Source of the DNA: Hyposmocoma kahamanoa
Taxonomy: Eukaryota; Arthropoda; Insecta; Lepidoptera; Cosmopterigidae
Length of the DNA: 64,000 nucleotides
NCBI RefSeq assembly: GCF_003589595.1
Contig: NW_020654810.1
Span: forward strand, 7,079,389 to 7,143,388
Reading direction: 5' to 3'
Each line of letters begins with the position of its first letter. The first letter of the stretch is position 1. Made by a program: the position numbers and the translations under genes. Below the pieces are notes generated by a model, which was given only the letters and a program-made list of their open reading frames with translations, ran no database searches and was not told the origin of the DNA. Shown in pieces: positions 1-10,740 of this stretch.

Positions 1-540
1 AAATTGCAAACAGAATTCGTTTATTTGGCCTGCGAGTAACAATTCCGATAAATTTTCAACCCATTTCGAGATTGATCTATTCAGTACAAGCTATGCATCA
101 ATAACAAATTTATTATCTCGTGCGTTTTTTGGTAGTGAACTAACCTAAGTTATTAAATTGTTTTATTAGTAAAACAGTTATTGTCGTTAATTTTTGTGTT
201 TATGTAATGGAATAGGTATGTTTTATGGATAATATCATGGATTTTTATATCGCTTTTAGGAGTTTTATTATTACATTAACACCATTAATAAATGGGTTAA
301 TGGTTTATGACCTACTTATCAACGGTATGACGTATTGAAATATGAAATTTTGTGTTTGTTATCTTAATTTTGTCTTTTTTTTATTTCTCTTAACGGACTA
401 TGTAATTAATGCCTTTTTATTTAACTCAGCTTCTATCAGCGAGGAACTGTTTACTTTCCTTTGTTATTTTAATTTCTATCATACTTTAGTATAAGCTATT
501 TATACCGTCTAAGATAAAATAAAAAAATAAATCATCATCA
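1..540. other. AT-rich stretch, nothing recognised
   Basis: No open frame longer than random expectation, no tRNA-like boxes and no match to the repeat families found elsewhere in the window. Confidence 0.5.
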
Positions 541-762
541 ACCCTACCATCAACCATAGGTCCTACAGCTAGCGGGTCTCCTTTCATTCCATAGTCCGCC
601 ATTCAGGTTTCCACACTATCTTTTTCTTTACCGAAAAGCTCATGGTAAATATCAAATTAAATTTAGCATATCAATTCCGAAAACTGAGAACTCAGATTCG
701 AACCTACGGACTCGGCTTGAAAGGCGACAGGTCAAACCATTAAGCTACTATGACTTTTTCGG
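541..762 (-). mobile_element. SINE-A copy (tRNA-derived), minus strand
   Basis: Reverse orientation copy of the tRNA-headed SINE best preserved at 16138-16448. The box B complement is GATTCGAACCT near 697-707, followed by the tRNA-like stem and the box A region near 740-760. The body has the shared segment ACCGAAAAGCTCATGGTAAAT (first 20 bases compared). The head is at the high-coordinate end and the distal end, with CCATAGTCCGCCATTC, lies near 590. Family membership is seen by comparison with the four other copies in the window; activity is unlikely because the copies are diverged. Confidence 0.75.
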
Positions 763-1225
763 TCTATTTCTTTACTTTTCTATTTTTACGTAAAGATACC
801 CTTCTACTTATTTCTCAATTCACAACATCGCTAAGAAACGATTCGGCAGTACGCAAAGCTATATAACTTTTAGTTAGTTTGTTATTACTTAGTACAATTC
901 ACCGTTAGAGTTGCGCAAAGTTGACATAACCTTTTGTTTTAGTAACACAAAATATTTCGAAGCTTTGAAACTTCTGGGTCACTTCCAAAAGGTCTTTTCT
1001 GCTTAGTTTAGTTTGCGAGTATTGTTGTATACATTTTACAAACTTGTGAAGTAATACCCGCAATGGGCCAGTATCGTGGACCAAAGGCCTTTAAGGGATC
1101 ACCTTTTTGCTAGAGGCTGTGCAATAACTGGCAGGTGAATTTATACTACGGTATTCATTTATTATTGTTTTGGATATCTATTTTAGACCCTCGCCTCTCA
1201 CAAGGCCCTAAATATTAATTTTAAT
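763..1225. other. unassigned AT-rich sequence
   Basis: No gene, RNA or repeat family recognised. Confidence 0.4.
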
Positions 1226-1370
1226 TTTTTTAATGGGAGGCGATATTCCCCGGCAATGGTACAGTCGACCTAAGTCAGGGACTGCGTTTCAAGCACCGGC
1301 GAACAATACATACCATATCGTCTACGACAGCTTCCTGCATTGGTGTTGGAAGCGACACGCCACAGAAATC
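1226..1370 (+). repeat. repeat G, plus copy
   Basis: Contains TTCCCCGGCAATGG, CAGGGACT and CCGGCGAACAATAC in the same order as the inverted copy at 12125-12250. Class unknown; the shared block is about 110 bp and GC-richer than its surroundings, so it is probably a piece of a larger transposon. Confidence 0.6.
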
Positions 1371-2529
1371 CAACCGGCTCTAGTTATTAGCGAAGTTGAT
1401 TGGAATTAACCCGCAATAAAACTGTTAGGATAATTTGAGTAAAGGCTATATCTCACATGTCCGTGATCTCGAGCGTCCGATCAAGATACTTCCGCCGTTT
1501 CTCGGGTTCAAGAGGTTTTGGCTTTCACGAGACCTTCATCATGTGGGATGGCAACATCATAAATTTATTATTACTTTATTATTATTCGATTAGTTTATTC
1601 CGGCACTTGAACCGTTTTGATCACTAATTATTACGGAGTCAAAACCAACAGTTTTAAAGAACAGTGGGGCTTACTTTATTTCGTTGGGCTATACCTCCTA
1701 TACAGACATATATTTATCCTCCATAACTGAGGCATATATTTATCCAGAAGTGAATATTGAATATTATGATCATCATGGGGCAACGTTGGGTGGGAAATTA
1801 ATTTTCCACGTCGACTAGCGTGTTGAGTGTAATTAATAGGAGAAAGTATTAAAGAAACAGCCGTAATATGACAATTCCGAACAATTTCCATTACCGTCAG
1901 CAAGAATGAAGTCAGACAGCTTCAAAATACTGTGGTCGTTGTGTGGTGTATATTCGCGGGCAAAATTGACTCTACATATATATTTTGACCTAGAATGGGG
2001 AGAAGATGCTCTGTTGGAGCAGTATAGACGTTAAATTCTCTCTCTCTGCGTGGCTTAAAGAACGAACGGCTTATGTTACTTTTCGGAGTCCTGGTATGTT
2101 GCTGACTCTGTTCCAGTCCTCGCTACGAAGTCCAAGTAGAGGAGCCGATATTTAGTTCATGAAGCACCCGAGAAGTGGACTGACAGACTGACTGATAGCA
2201 CTACGGTATTACCACACCAACCGATCGGTGCTACTAATCGACACCGATGAATAAGTTTGATAAGCAAATTATCGACTAATGTCGATTGTATTCTATCAAA
2301 ATCTGTCAGTAGTGAGGGCCCAGATCGATCGACAAACGTTCAATGATTCAATGACAAATCGATTTGCCATCAATCGGTGGTATCGATACAAAATCAATCG
2401 GTTGGTGTGGGAAAACCTTAAGGTTTCTTTAACAGAGCCCTTTGGTCACCGCAGGTTTGAACGAGGCAATCCGAAAACTCTAACGGATGGATTATTTATT
2501 TCCTTTTTGGGAAATAACTGGAAACAATT
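1371..2529. other. unassigned sequence
   Basis: AT-rich with a short (CT)n run near 2038-2047 and several ATCGAT-like words at 2225-2410. The open frames here show no family features. No function proposed. Confidence 0.4.
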
Positions 2530-2612
2530 TTATCTTTGGCTTTTTATCTTTGTTTTTGTATTTTAATTTTATGCCGTAGCGCCATCTGTGATAAATCCAT
2601 GAAAGTTTTTCT
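2530..2612 (-). repeat. SINE-T body fragment
   Basis: Contains CCGTAGCGCCATCTGTGATA and the reverse complement of the AACAAAGAT-type segment that also occurs at 13888-13950 and 35640-35712, where the tract reads CATAGATGGCGCTACG. The tRNA-like head is absent here. Confidence 0.5.
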
Positions 2613-3559
2613 GTCTTTGCAGTGTCTGACAAGACCATTTTGTTTATTGACTATGTTTATTGGACATCTCGATGTTTTACTACTATGATATTCAATTATT
2701 TTTTGTGTAATAAATGTATTCTATTCTATTCTAAATTACTCCACTAGTTTGTTATAATTATTAATATGATATATATAGATCGAACACTAAGAAAAATTCC
2801 TTCGGTCCTGCTGGATTTTGATTTTTATGTTTTCTGAAATTTTGTATTTTATATACACACATATGTATATACTTCACGCACATTTCTTTTCTTCACTTGT
2901 TGCGATCATGACACACATCCTTCGCCTCATCAACACGCATCACTGCATTCATTCATATGCGCCTGGTTAAGGACACTCTCAGGACGTCCTCGATCTAGTC
3001 AAGGTAAGTTGGCCTTGGTTCACTCTGCCCGCCCACTTTCGCCTTATAAATCAATTTCGTCAACATTATGTGTGAATTTTTTATTATTTTAATTTCAGTC
3101 ACGAATTCGAGTGATTATAAATTTACTGTGAAAACGTGACTGGTAATAAATATGTGATAAATTTTTGTGCCGTGTTTAATATAATCTTTTTATCATTCCG
3201 TGTTTTCCATTCTGCTCGGAAATGTAGTTACTTTGGAAAAGAGTATTAAAGGACGAACTTGAAACCTGGTTAATTAATTTTCATCATAAAAATAGGATAC
3301 CCTATTTATATTTTCTATTAACTAAACCGTTAATTAATTAACACACTTAAAGGTTTACTATCCATCCATCTCCGCATTTCGGCAATGAGACAAGACGTTG
3401 TCTTGAGCCATTTCATTTAATTAACACCCGTGATAAGGGTGATTTTACGGGCTTATGTATCAGAGTACTTAAGTTAAAATATGTTTAATTTACGTTTCAT
3501 TTCTATATTTGTACACATTTCCAAGACTTTCTCGCACAAAATCGTTATTATCATTTCTT
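2613..3559. other. unassigned; (ATTCT)n tail near 2716-2735
   Basis: TGTAATAAATGTATTCTATTCTATTCT at 2706-2733 (described, not fully listed) looks like the simple-repeat 3' tail of a LINE or SINE, but no coding part precedes it. Otherwise nothing recognised. Confidence 0.35.
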
Positions 3560-3890
3560 CTTCTTGGTAGTTATCTTCATAGCTGAAGGTCGTGTTCCCG
3601 AAATGTTTTCGTAACTTTATGGATAATTTTCTTCCATCTGGTTCTGTCTTGGGCTTCTCTCAGGGCAGTTGTTATAGGGAGGCTAGTGAGGGCGGTCACT
3701 GGGTCACTCCAACGGCTAGGTGATCGACCGCGGAATCTCTTTCCCACCGCCTTACCCACCACATCTAATTTGGCAAGGTTATCTGGTTTTCGGCGAGCAA
3801 TATGACCAAAATACTTTAGAATTCTCTGGTAACTATTTGTGGAAAGTCTAATATCTGTGATATCATTCTTTATATTACTGGTAATCACGT
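3560..3890 (-). pseudogene. LINE endonuclease-RT C-terminus, minus strand
   Basis: An open frame of 103 residues (3577-3888) reads as the extreme C-terminus of a non-LTR retrotransposon polyprotein. The diagnostic run is RILKYFGHIARRKPDNLAKL, followed by a GKR..RGRSP.RW motif and a terminal REAQDRTRWKKI segment, an order typical of endonuclease-reverse-transcriptase proteins abundant in insects. No RT catalytic motif lies upstream, so the copy is 5'-truncated. The clade (RTE-like versus other) cannot be settled by eye. It stands alone between unassigned sequence and a MITE-H end. Confidence 0.7.
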
Positions 3891-4029
3891 GAAATGTAGA
3901 CTAAAACCTCGTAGATCGAAGGTAGTAAGATTCAAACATGCAAGCGTCCTCATAGAATAGTATTTACATTTAGCGTTACATTATTTATTTAAAATCTGAA
4001 GCATTATTAAAAGTCATGGAACAAAAGTT

Positions 4030-4112
4030 ATTGTTTATGATACTGTACTACCACTATATAGTAAATAATCCTGCGAGGTCGCTAGTATTTTACAATTAAC
4101 CCTATGTGGCAT
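4030..4112 (+). repeat. MITE-H solo end
   Basis: Matches the right terminal inverted repeat of MITE-H (38930-39399): AGTTATTGTTTATGA, CCTGCGAGGTCG, TAGTATTTTACAA and AACCCTAT in order. The left end is not found nearby, so this is a truncated copy. Confidence 0.6.
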
Positions 4113-4190
4113 ACACTGGGACCTACTCAACAGTTATGTACAAGAGACATCACACGCATTCTCGGTTTTATTTTTTATAAATTAATTATT

Positions 4191-4475
4191 TTTACAACAT
4201 CAAGTGACGGAACGAACAAGTCGTGCACCTGATAGTAAGCTACACGCCTGTCCATAATAGTTACAGTGCCACTCAGAGCTTTAAATCGCAAAGATCTGAG
4301 GGGCACTACCACTGCGCCCGTCACCCTGAGTATGTTGACAAGTCCCATGTGTCTGTAATTTCACCAGCACCCTTGCCCTTCAAAACCGGAACACAGTAAT
4401 GCTGACATTACTGCTTGGCGGCAGAAATAGGTAGTACAACCCTGGACGAACTCAAGAAGCTCTACTGCTGCTAAA
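4191..4475 (-). mobile_element. SINE-B copy, minus strand
   Basis: Nearly full-length copy of the commonest short repeat in the window. Landmarks in order: AAGTGACGGAACGAACAAG, GCCACTCAGAGCTTTAAAT, ACTGCGCCCGTCACCCTGAG, TTCACCAGCACCCTT and CTGCTTGGCGGCAGAAATAG. In the opposite orientation the family ends in an A-rich stretch, which suggests retroposition, but I see no convincing box A/box B pair. Confidence 0.75.
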
Positions 4476-4544
4476 TTGTATTATTCTGATTCTGAGTGGT
4501 CTCTTACGTCATTAAGTGAAGTAAAACGAAAACGTTCAATTTAA

Positions 4545-5268
4545 TTTTGCGCCACGCGAGCGATTTAAATCTCCTGGGACATTCGTGCGGTTGGCGATAT
4601 TGCGAGAGATTCAGCACGTGTTATGTTTGCACCACTGCTTTTGAGTATATTCTTTGGGCCTGTGTCGGAGTGGCAGCAGGCGCGGTAGCGGGCGCGGCTG
4701 CTAGCGCGGGTGCGCGTAAATCAAATATACGCAGAAGCACCTTGCATTCACAGGTCGGTCGACTCCCATGAGGCACCAGGCTTAAAGGTGGGCGTTTAAG
4801 TGAAAAGCACTTTAAAAAGTTTGCTTTTTATAATAAGCACGCTTTTCAATTTAAACGTAAGCGTTGGTCAGTTCAATACTCAACAATTTGATATTTTTAC
4901 AACGTGCTTGTGTTTCAAGTACCGCCATCTATGTTTCCTAAACAAATTAATTCGTCAACACGAATAATAAATAAAAATAAAACTTGCGTTTTACAATTAA
5001 ACTTACTTATCTTTAAACTTTTACTGGTCAACTCTTGCTTTTCGCTATCAACACAAAGTTGCAAGCTTTTTTTAACATAAAAATCTACGCTTTTAAACGT
5101 TTTTCTGAACGATTTTGTAAGCTACAAACTAAAAAGCTTTTGCACAACGTATTAAAAACAAGCAGTTTTCCCCATCTCTAACCAGGACATTGCACACCGC
5201 GCGGGTGAATCTTATTGGCACAGTCCGCTCGTACCTTTCACAGTGCTTGGTCTAGCGACTTGGTCTTG
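4545..5268 (+). repeat. repeat D, interrupted by a hAT-type MITE
   Basis: GC-rich repeat whose pieces at 4660-4770 and 5190-5265 match, in reverse complement, the uninterrupted copy at 39790-39995 (GCGTAAATCAAATATACGCA; ACCTTTCACAGTGCTTGGTC). The two halves are separated here by the 398-bp element at 4783-5180. An open frame at 4547-4771 (alanine-rich) lies within it but also partly in the repeated part, so I do not call a gene. Confidence 0.6.
4783..5180 (+). mobile_element. non-autonomous hAT-like MITE inside repeat D
   Basis: Left end TAAAGGTGGGCGTTTAAG and right end, read on the minus strand, TAGAGATGGGGAAAACTG. Many subterminal copies of AAGCAC..TTTT and AAACGTTTTT fill the interior. 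The flanks are ACCAGGCT on the left (4775-4782) and ACCAGGAC on the right (5181-5188), an imperfect 8-bp duplication that fits hAT. Related copies lie at 57035-57726. No coding capacity. Confidence 0.7.
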
Positions 5269-5280
5269 TGACTTCGGCGT

Positions 5281-5305
5281 ATATAAATATATATATATAT
5301 ATAAA
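5281..5305. repeat. (TA)n microsatellite
   Basis: Uninterrupted run of alternating A and T over about 20 bp. Confidence 0.9.
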
Positions 5306-5530
5306 AGCGGAAGAATTTATATATCAGCAGTTTTTTTAGTTTGAATTTAGATGGGTACTTTTAGTTTTTTTAAATGTCTGTCGGTTACCTCCAACTTTCA
5401 AGGTAAACTAAACTGGTCATCGTTGCCCATTGGTATTTGCAATTCTAAAGGAACTGATTATGCGTTACCAACATTTGATAGCCCAGTTTATTCGCCTTTT
5501 AAATAACCCTCAGTCATGGAAACACTTTAG
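5306..5530. other. unassigned sequence
   Basis: No family features recognised. Confidence 0.4.
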
Positions 5531-5700
5531 AAGAGAGCTCTTTCCCAGATAGATGAAATTACAGGCACATGAGACTAATCAAGTTATGTCTCAGGGTGAC
5601 GGGCGCAGTGGCAGTACAACTGTTATGAATAGGTGTGTGGCTTACTACCACGCCCACGATTTGTTTGTCCCGTCACTTGGTATTACAAAAAATAAATAAA
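5531..5700 (+). mobile_element. SINE-B copy, internally deleted
   Basis: Has AAATTACAGGCACATGAGAC, GGGTGACGGGCGCAGTGGCAG, then jumps to CAACTGTTATG and ends CCCGTCACTTGGTATTACAAA. The 5' region and the CCTCAGATCTTTGCG block are missing. The A-rich end abuts AAATAAATAAAA. Confidence 0.75.
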
Positions 5701-5764
5701 AAACCTTATTGTGAACTATAATTGCCTACAAAATTCATTAATTAAAATACCTTTATTCTTGGTG

Positions 5765-5924
5765 AGGACTGTATATTAGTATTATTTCTTAGAGAAAAAA
5801 AACGGTTGAGCCCATGCTCAAGCTCTAAACTTCAATACATATAATAGACAATAAAGGAAATAAAGAAAACATAATAAAAATAGTTCAAAAAGAATGGTGC
5901 TGTCGCGTACATCTCTCCCCTTTT
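5765..5924 (-). mobile_element. BEL/Pao 3' LTR remnant (minus-strand element)
   Basis: Direct repeat of 8045-8187: both contain ATTATTTCTTA, an A-run, GAGC..CGAACTTCAATA-like sequence, AATAAAGGAAA, TAATAAAAATAGTT and AGAATGRTGCTGTCGC. The two copies bracket BEL/Pao pol remnants, so they are the LTRs of one element read right to left. They differ at many positions, which points to an old insertion. Exact LTR ends are uncertain; the low-coordinate end is near ACAGTC(C/G)TCAC read on the minus strand. Confidence 0.75.
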
Positions 5925-6760
5925 TACAATAACAATTTTCTTAAGCGTCGCAAGATCCCTCCAGCGGTCTGTACTTCTATCACACGTACAGCTCCGTCGC
6001 GGCCAGGGAACGTGCCGGCTATAACTCCTGGAGGCCACGTTCCTGTCGGGGAATCCCCGTCAGTAAATAGCATGGGGTCACCAATCTTTTAATATTGGAA
6101 CCCCGCACACGTCGCGGAGCTAAAGCCGGGAAATATTCCCTGACCCAGCACCTCCAAAAGTGGTCCGCTAATCTCACGGCTCTGCGCCATCCACTTCTGC
6201 TGCATAGGTCTGAGAACGTGAGCCTGCCTGGTATAGGGCGACCAGAGGACGAGCCGAGCAGTATGTGTATTGGCGTAAGTGCCTCTAAGTCAGCGGGATC
6301 AGACGAGACATGTGTGAATGGGCGCGCGTTTACTATTTTTCAACAATAGTATTTTTAAGTTTCAGCTTCGGACAAGAGCGTTACAAAGACTTCATCCGTT
6401 GGGGCTCGTTCCCAAAGCGTAACTCTGGGTGCTGTCTTTGAGCTTTTCAGAAAGCGCTCCCACGCCCCACTCATGAATGGCGCCGATGGGGGGATAAAGC
6501 TCCATTCCATCTTGTTATTTAAAGCGTAATCTGTAATCGCTTAATTGTAAAGCACGCGTAACTGACGATTCGCACCGACGAAAGCGGTTCCATTATCGAA
6601 GACACATTATGGCCATATCGGCTGAAACACTGTGTACCACTTCTATACCTGTATAGCTCTCGAAGTCATAGTCAACCATCACTTGAAACGGACCGAAATA
6701 ATCTACGCTGACGAAGGTGAAAGGTCCCTGGTGGTGTAATAGGCGCGCTTCAGGTAAAGG
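5925..6760 (-). pseudogene. BEL/Pao integrase remnant, minus strand
   Basis: Read right to left through several frames, the catalytic core of a BEL/Pao integrase is recognisable. SVDYFGPF (about 6700) carries the first Asp, FDNGTAFVGANRQL (about 6575-6605) the second Asp, and SGAWERFLKSSK (about 6440-6475) the Glu. The C-terminal TWPPGV..GTFPGRDGAVRV module follows near 5970-6035 and the protein runs out into the LTR at about 5925. Stops and frameshifts interrupt it, for example a stop just after the second Asp block. Integrase inserts the reverse-transcribed copy into the host genome; this one cannot be made. Confidence 0.8.
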
Positions 6761-7175
6761 GAGACCCTTTGAGTGGTTGTAAGGGTTTTACTCGCTCTTG
6801 ATGACTCGCACGGACTATGGGAACTCTTCTTGGAACTCTGATGTATTTAAGTCGGTGATGTAGTGCCGTTGCAGGACTTGAACAAGTGCCAAAAATCATG
6901 GAGTTCATACGGTAGGTTTTAATAGGGCCTGAACGATCGTCACGCCACAGGAAGCGTTGGGTGTCCCTTTCTCGACGTATAATTTTTATTTGTGGAAACA
7001 TTTCCTTTGTGTCGGCAATTAGGGCGATCCTTTCTTCTATAAATGGCATCAAAATTCCGAGTTGATTCTGCAAAAAGAGAGGTCCTGTTAACGTAAGGAA
7101 TTTAAAGACACTTGCGAAGAACGCACGGCAGCATCATGAATTATACGCAGCTTCGTCGGTTTGTTAGGATTTATC
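6761..7175 (-). pseudogene. BEL/Pao reverse transcriptase fragment, minus strand
   Basis: The open frame at 6750-7073 contains IALIADTKEMFPQIKI, RDTQRFLWRDD and FGTCSSPATALHH, the order seen in the palm region of BEL/Pao RT. The upstream IIHDAAVRSSQVSLN segment is at about 7110-7140. Directly after the FGTCSSP region the frame passes into the zinc-binding/linker part of the integrase (VPIVRASHQERVKP). The YVDD active-site loop and the RNase H are therefore deleted. Catalytic Asp of the first motif (IADTKEMF) is present. Internally deleted pol pseudogene. Confidence 0.8.
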
Positions 7176-7759
7176 ACCCCGAAGTGCGGTAAATACCAAC
7201 AAATACCAGCAGGTTTTTGTCCCGTGCACTCTTTCGCGTATCCTTTATTCATGGCATCGTGGATAATTTCACGTTACCGCTTAGCCTAGTCTGGCTCTCG
7301 CCACATTTTTTTTCTAAGCTCCTGAGCCTATACAATGCTAAAGAGTAGCTATCAGGTGCTGTTATCGTATCCGACTTGCAGCACAAGCGAACTTCAAAGC
7401 GCCCGGATGGAACTGGTGAACCCAAAAAGGACCCAACCCAATGCCGTTTGAATTGCTACCGGTTGCGGTTTCGTACCTTTTCTGATGGTATTCTCAACTG
7501 ATAAACGCCAATTATCAATACCTATTACGAGCGTAGGAGTAGCATCATTGTAACACAATTCGGCGGTCAAATCCGTTAGGTATGGGTATTAATTCATATT
7601 GTGAAAACCAACTGATTGATTGCACTTTAAACTTAGGTTTTTAATTGAGTGAGCTCTGTGAACAGAGAACGTTTGAGTAGAGTGCTTACATTTTATTTTA
7701 AAATCAACGTACTTTAGGACTCAGGACTCTTTGCGCCGATATGACAGGAAATGGCGAAG
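7176..7759 (-). pseudogene. BEL/Pao protease-region (DUF1758) end and pol linker
   Basis: In minus-strand reading, a segment near 7400-7545 gives DNWRLSVENTIRKGTKPQP and ALGWVLFG, the C-terminal signature of the DUF1758 aspartic protease domain of BEL/Pao polyproteins. The linker up to the RT has KVHGTKTCWYL and HFGVINPNKPTK-like segments at 7150-7235. Several stops. The core of the protease between this and 7760 is lost. Confidence 0.65.
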
Positions 7760-8044
7760 TCAATAAATGTAGACGTCATTTAAAAGTGCGTACGGCTCCA
7801 CGCTTCCAATTGGCCCAGAGACTGTAACAGCAACTATTTTCAAGACCGGTCGAAGCGTGTTCTTTTGGTGTGGTGCAGCAATCGTGTGGGCAGATGTATC
7901 TACTGCCGCACATTCCTCGGTGTGAGAAGACGTTGTAGGAATGAAGTTCATGTTGTATAACAATGTGTCATGTTTACGATTGCAATCATTTATTTTACAA
8001 TTGTTTTTGTTTCTGTTGTTCACTGGTTCACAAAACTGGTAAAA
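7760..8044 (-). pseudogene. BEL/Pao gag zinc-knuckle end and protease start
   Basis: The minus-strand frame 7760-8107 begins in the LTR and then reads NNCKINDCNRKHDTLLYN, the last gag zinc-knuckle of BEL/Pao elements with the characteristic RKHDTLLH-like tail. About 50 residues later come VLKIVAVTVSGPIGSVEPYA and LL, the start of DUF1758, where the protease active-site DEGS-type motif should follow; here the frame stops instead. Most of gag is missing, so the 5' LTR is joined almost directly to the end of gag. Confidence 0.75.
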
Positions 8045-8187
8045 AGGACCATATGTTATTAGTGACGACTGTATAACATTATTTCTTAAAAAAAAAAAAT
8101 TGAGCATCGAACTTCAATATATATACAATAAAGGAAACAATATAATAAAAATAGTTGCAAAAGAATGATGCTGTCGCACCCAACCTT
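8045..8187 (-). mobile_element. BEL/Pao 5' LTR remnant (minus-strand element)
   Basis: Partner of 5765-5924 in direct orientation. In element sense it starts near GCGACAGCATCATTCTTTTG (about 8185) and ends near ACAGTCGTCACTAATAACA (about 8048). No clear primer-binding site follows. Confidence 0.7.
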
Positions 8188-8317
8188 ATTTTAATTTGCA
8201 AAATTATACTTATTCCAAAATTTGCAAAATAGTTTATTTATTTAATCTGCGCGTCCCGAATGTACTTATGTATATTACAAACATGTTAATATATTTTTTT
8301 TATAAAAAGTAAGTGCG

Positions 8318-9225
8318 CATTTGACCTCCATCTCACTTGGTGGAAAGTGACGATGAGGTCGACGATGTAGCATGCACACCTAAATAATGCCTATTCACTC
8401 TCGCCTTTAAAAGGTCCAAGTTATAACTTTCAGAAAAGAAGTCTGCAGGCAGGGAATTCCACCCCATAGCCGTTCGCCACATAAATGTGGAAGCAAAACG
8501 CTTCGTGCGAGTCCTTGGAATATCCACAACATAGGGATGGAATCCCAGCCTTCGCCTAGTTCCCCGTTGATGGAAAGGGGAAGCCGGAATCAAATTATGC
8601 AATTCCACACTCTCCGTGATATATCCTGTAGAATACCGATAAGCAGGCAACTTTACGGCGGTGTTTAAGGTTCTGCACCTTCGCCTCTACTAATTCTGAG
8701 TCACCTATAAGCCTCTTGACACGTTTGTCGAGTTGAGTCCAAGGTGGCCAGTTGGTATTTAGCAAAGCCATCCCATAAATGACTGCAGTACTCCATACAC
8801 GACCGGACTTGTGCTTGGTAAAGCTAAAGCACCTGTCCCGGTGTGAAGTAATGCCTTACCTTGGAAAGGAAGCCAATTCCTGGCTGCATTTTTGGCCATG
8901 GATTCGATGTATCTCCCGAAGTTGAGATTGGACGACAGGTCCATTCCAAGTAGACGGTCGATTATCGGTTTGGATATATCACGAAAAGTCGGAGTCAGAT
9001 GAAATGGTCTCCGTTTTGTAGAGAACAGACACGCCTGCGTTTTGGTAGCATTAAATTTGACAAGATTGGCATCGCCCCAATCGGAGACTGCCTTGAGTGT
9101 CAAATTCAAACGACTAACCATGGTCTCGACAAGATTGGATTTCTTCTCCACTGACCCTTGCATTAGTCAAGGTACCTGTCCACAATTGTGCTGTCATCAG
9201 CATACCCAATATCTCCCTAAAACTA
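8318..9225 (-). pseudogene. jockey/CR1-like LINE reverse transcriptase, C-terminal part
   Basis: Reading right to left: GYADDSTIVDRYL (YADD codons at 9193-9204), then LKAVSDWGDANLVKFNATKT and QACLFSTKRRPFHL (9000-9110), a degenerate thumb region (8860-8990), and the C-terminus ASPFHQRGTRRRLGFHPYVV..RTRTKRFASTF (8440-8600) ending YNLDLLKARVNRHYLG. This is the ordinary order of the C-terminal half of a jockey/CR1-type RT. Frameshifts near 9160 and 8830 and a gap between 8660 and 8760 break it. Tail fragments of the same family recur at 59440-59670 and 61595-61650. Confidence 0.8.
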
Positions 9226-9780
9226 ACACAAAACCGGTGTAAGGTAAAGTAACATAAACCCAGCCCTAATGAACCTTGTAATGTTATCATGTTACTCACA
9301 GTTCATTCTATATATTCACATTCACTTTTGTGGCTGTGGGCAAGCTTCATCGTCACTTTTATCAACCATTTGATCATCTCCATCCATTTACTTCTCCACT
9401 ATTTAACACACGACTCACTCCTCCATATTACACGTCGCGCACTCCTCTAATACTATTTCCAAATTGGTAATCAAAATTAAAGAATTGTTTCTTGGCTTAT
9501 CATTTTTATATTACATCGGATGTATAGACGGGTCAACCTTGTCTTGCTGTTATAATCAATATATAAACTGCCAGTTTAAGAGAATCGTATTTATTATGCT
9601 ATAGACTTGTGTGAACTGAAAACGAAAGCGTGATAATCCTCAGATCCAAGATCATTTTAAAAGGCAACTCTATCAAAATTGTGATAGATAATTATTAGCA
9701 GAAACAGTGGTGTGGGTGGCAATTGCGCTTGTATAAAACAAGCGCAGGTTATATAACTTTCATAAATGTTGACGTCAGGG
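9226..9780. other. unassigned AT-rich sequence
   Basis: Nothing recognised. Confidence 0.4.
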
Positions 9781-10330
9781 TAAATGTAATTAAATTATTT
9801 TTTATTTAGCTATTTATTTCAGGCCCCTTGACCCATATAATATAAACCTTAAGGGCTAACATACATACAATATAATATAATAAACTAAATAACTACTCTA
9901 CACGAATTGCATTTGTCAGCGACGTGTAGCGCAATCCGGTGTCAGGTAAAGCGGCCGCAGAAACGCCGATATACAACACCTTTCCGCCAAAACTCCTTCA
10001 TGAAGATTGACATATGTTCGATAGGTACTGTCAACATAAACGAATTAAAATTCACGTCGTGACGGGACTCCAACTGCTCGACCCTCAGGGTGTATTTGGC
10101 TTTTAGCCTGATGTACTTCACTATCACTCAGACTTCGTGGAGTAATGTAGTGGCAACAGGTACAGCAGTCGATATGGCTAGACGCAGCAAACAGTTAGAT
10201 CCTGTCGATGTTGTGTCACATATGAAACGGCTGGTTGATTTCCTCATCCTCTTCACCATCTTTGTAAAGCAGTCCTCGTCGCACCGGTCTGTCTGCCTCT
10301 GTGGTTTTGCAACTTCAAAGACAGGCACAC
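9781..10330 (-). pseudogene. LINE ORF1 (gag-like) C-terminal fragment
   Basis: Two minus-strand frames (10128-10328 and 9942-10127) join across a frameshift. The second contains LRVEQLESRHDVNFNSFM, VPIEHMSIFMKEFW and GVVYRRFCGRF, the end of the ORF1 proteins of jockey-like LINEs (the SFxVxVP..FMxxxxWPxGVxxRRF pattern). The first resembles the preceding linker (KRMRKSTSRFICDT). The assignment comes from pattern memory and is moderate. The AT-rich sequence at 9781-9900 may be linker between ORFs or unrelated. Confidence 0.5.
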
Positions 10331-10465
10331 GGGGATGGTTTTTGCTCTTAACCGATTTAACTTTAATCGTAAGAGTTAATTTTAATAGCAGTAGAGCTTA
10401 TTGTGAAATAATTAATACAGTGCAGTACAGCTACCAAACATGTTTCAGTTTCAGCCATCTGTGCT

Positions 10466-10740
10466 GATAAAATTACAGGCACATAGGACTTGTCAAATTA
10501 TGTCTCTGGGTACCGCGAAGTAGTAAGGTGAGGATTACTGCCTTCCTGTTTTGAAGGGTAAAGGTGCTGGTGAAATTACATAGGCACATGGGACTTGTCA
10601 ACTTGTCTCTGTCTCAACCGGCGCGGTGACAGTACCCTCAGATCTTTCCGATTTAAAGTTCTGAGTGGCACTGCAACTGCTATGGACAAGCGTGTCGTTT
10701 ATCATCAGGCGCATGACTTGTTGGTATTATAAAAAAAGCA
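10466..10740 (+). mobile_element. SINE-B copy
   Basis: AAATTACAGGCACATAGGAC occurs twice (10472 and about 10573), so the copy is partly duplicated internally. It continues through CCTCAGATCTTTCCG and GAGTGGCACTGCAACTGCTA and ends TTGGTATTATAAAAAAAG. Confidence 0.75.

Noticed and set aside
4547..4771. Alanine-rich 74-residue frame as a possible host gene
   Set aside because: Most of it lies in repeat D, which recurs inverted at 39790-39995.
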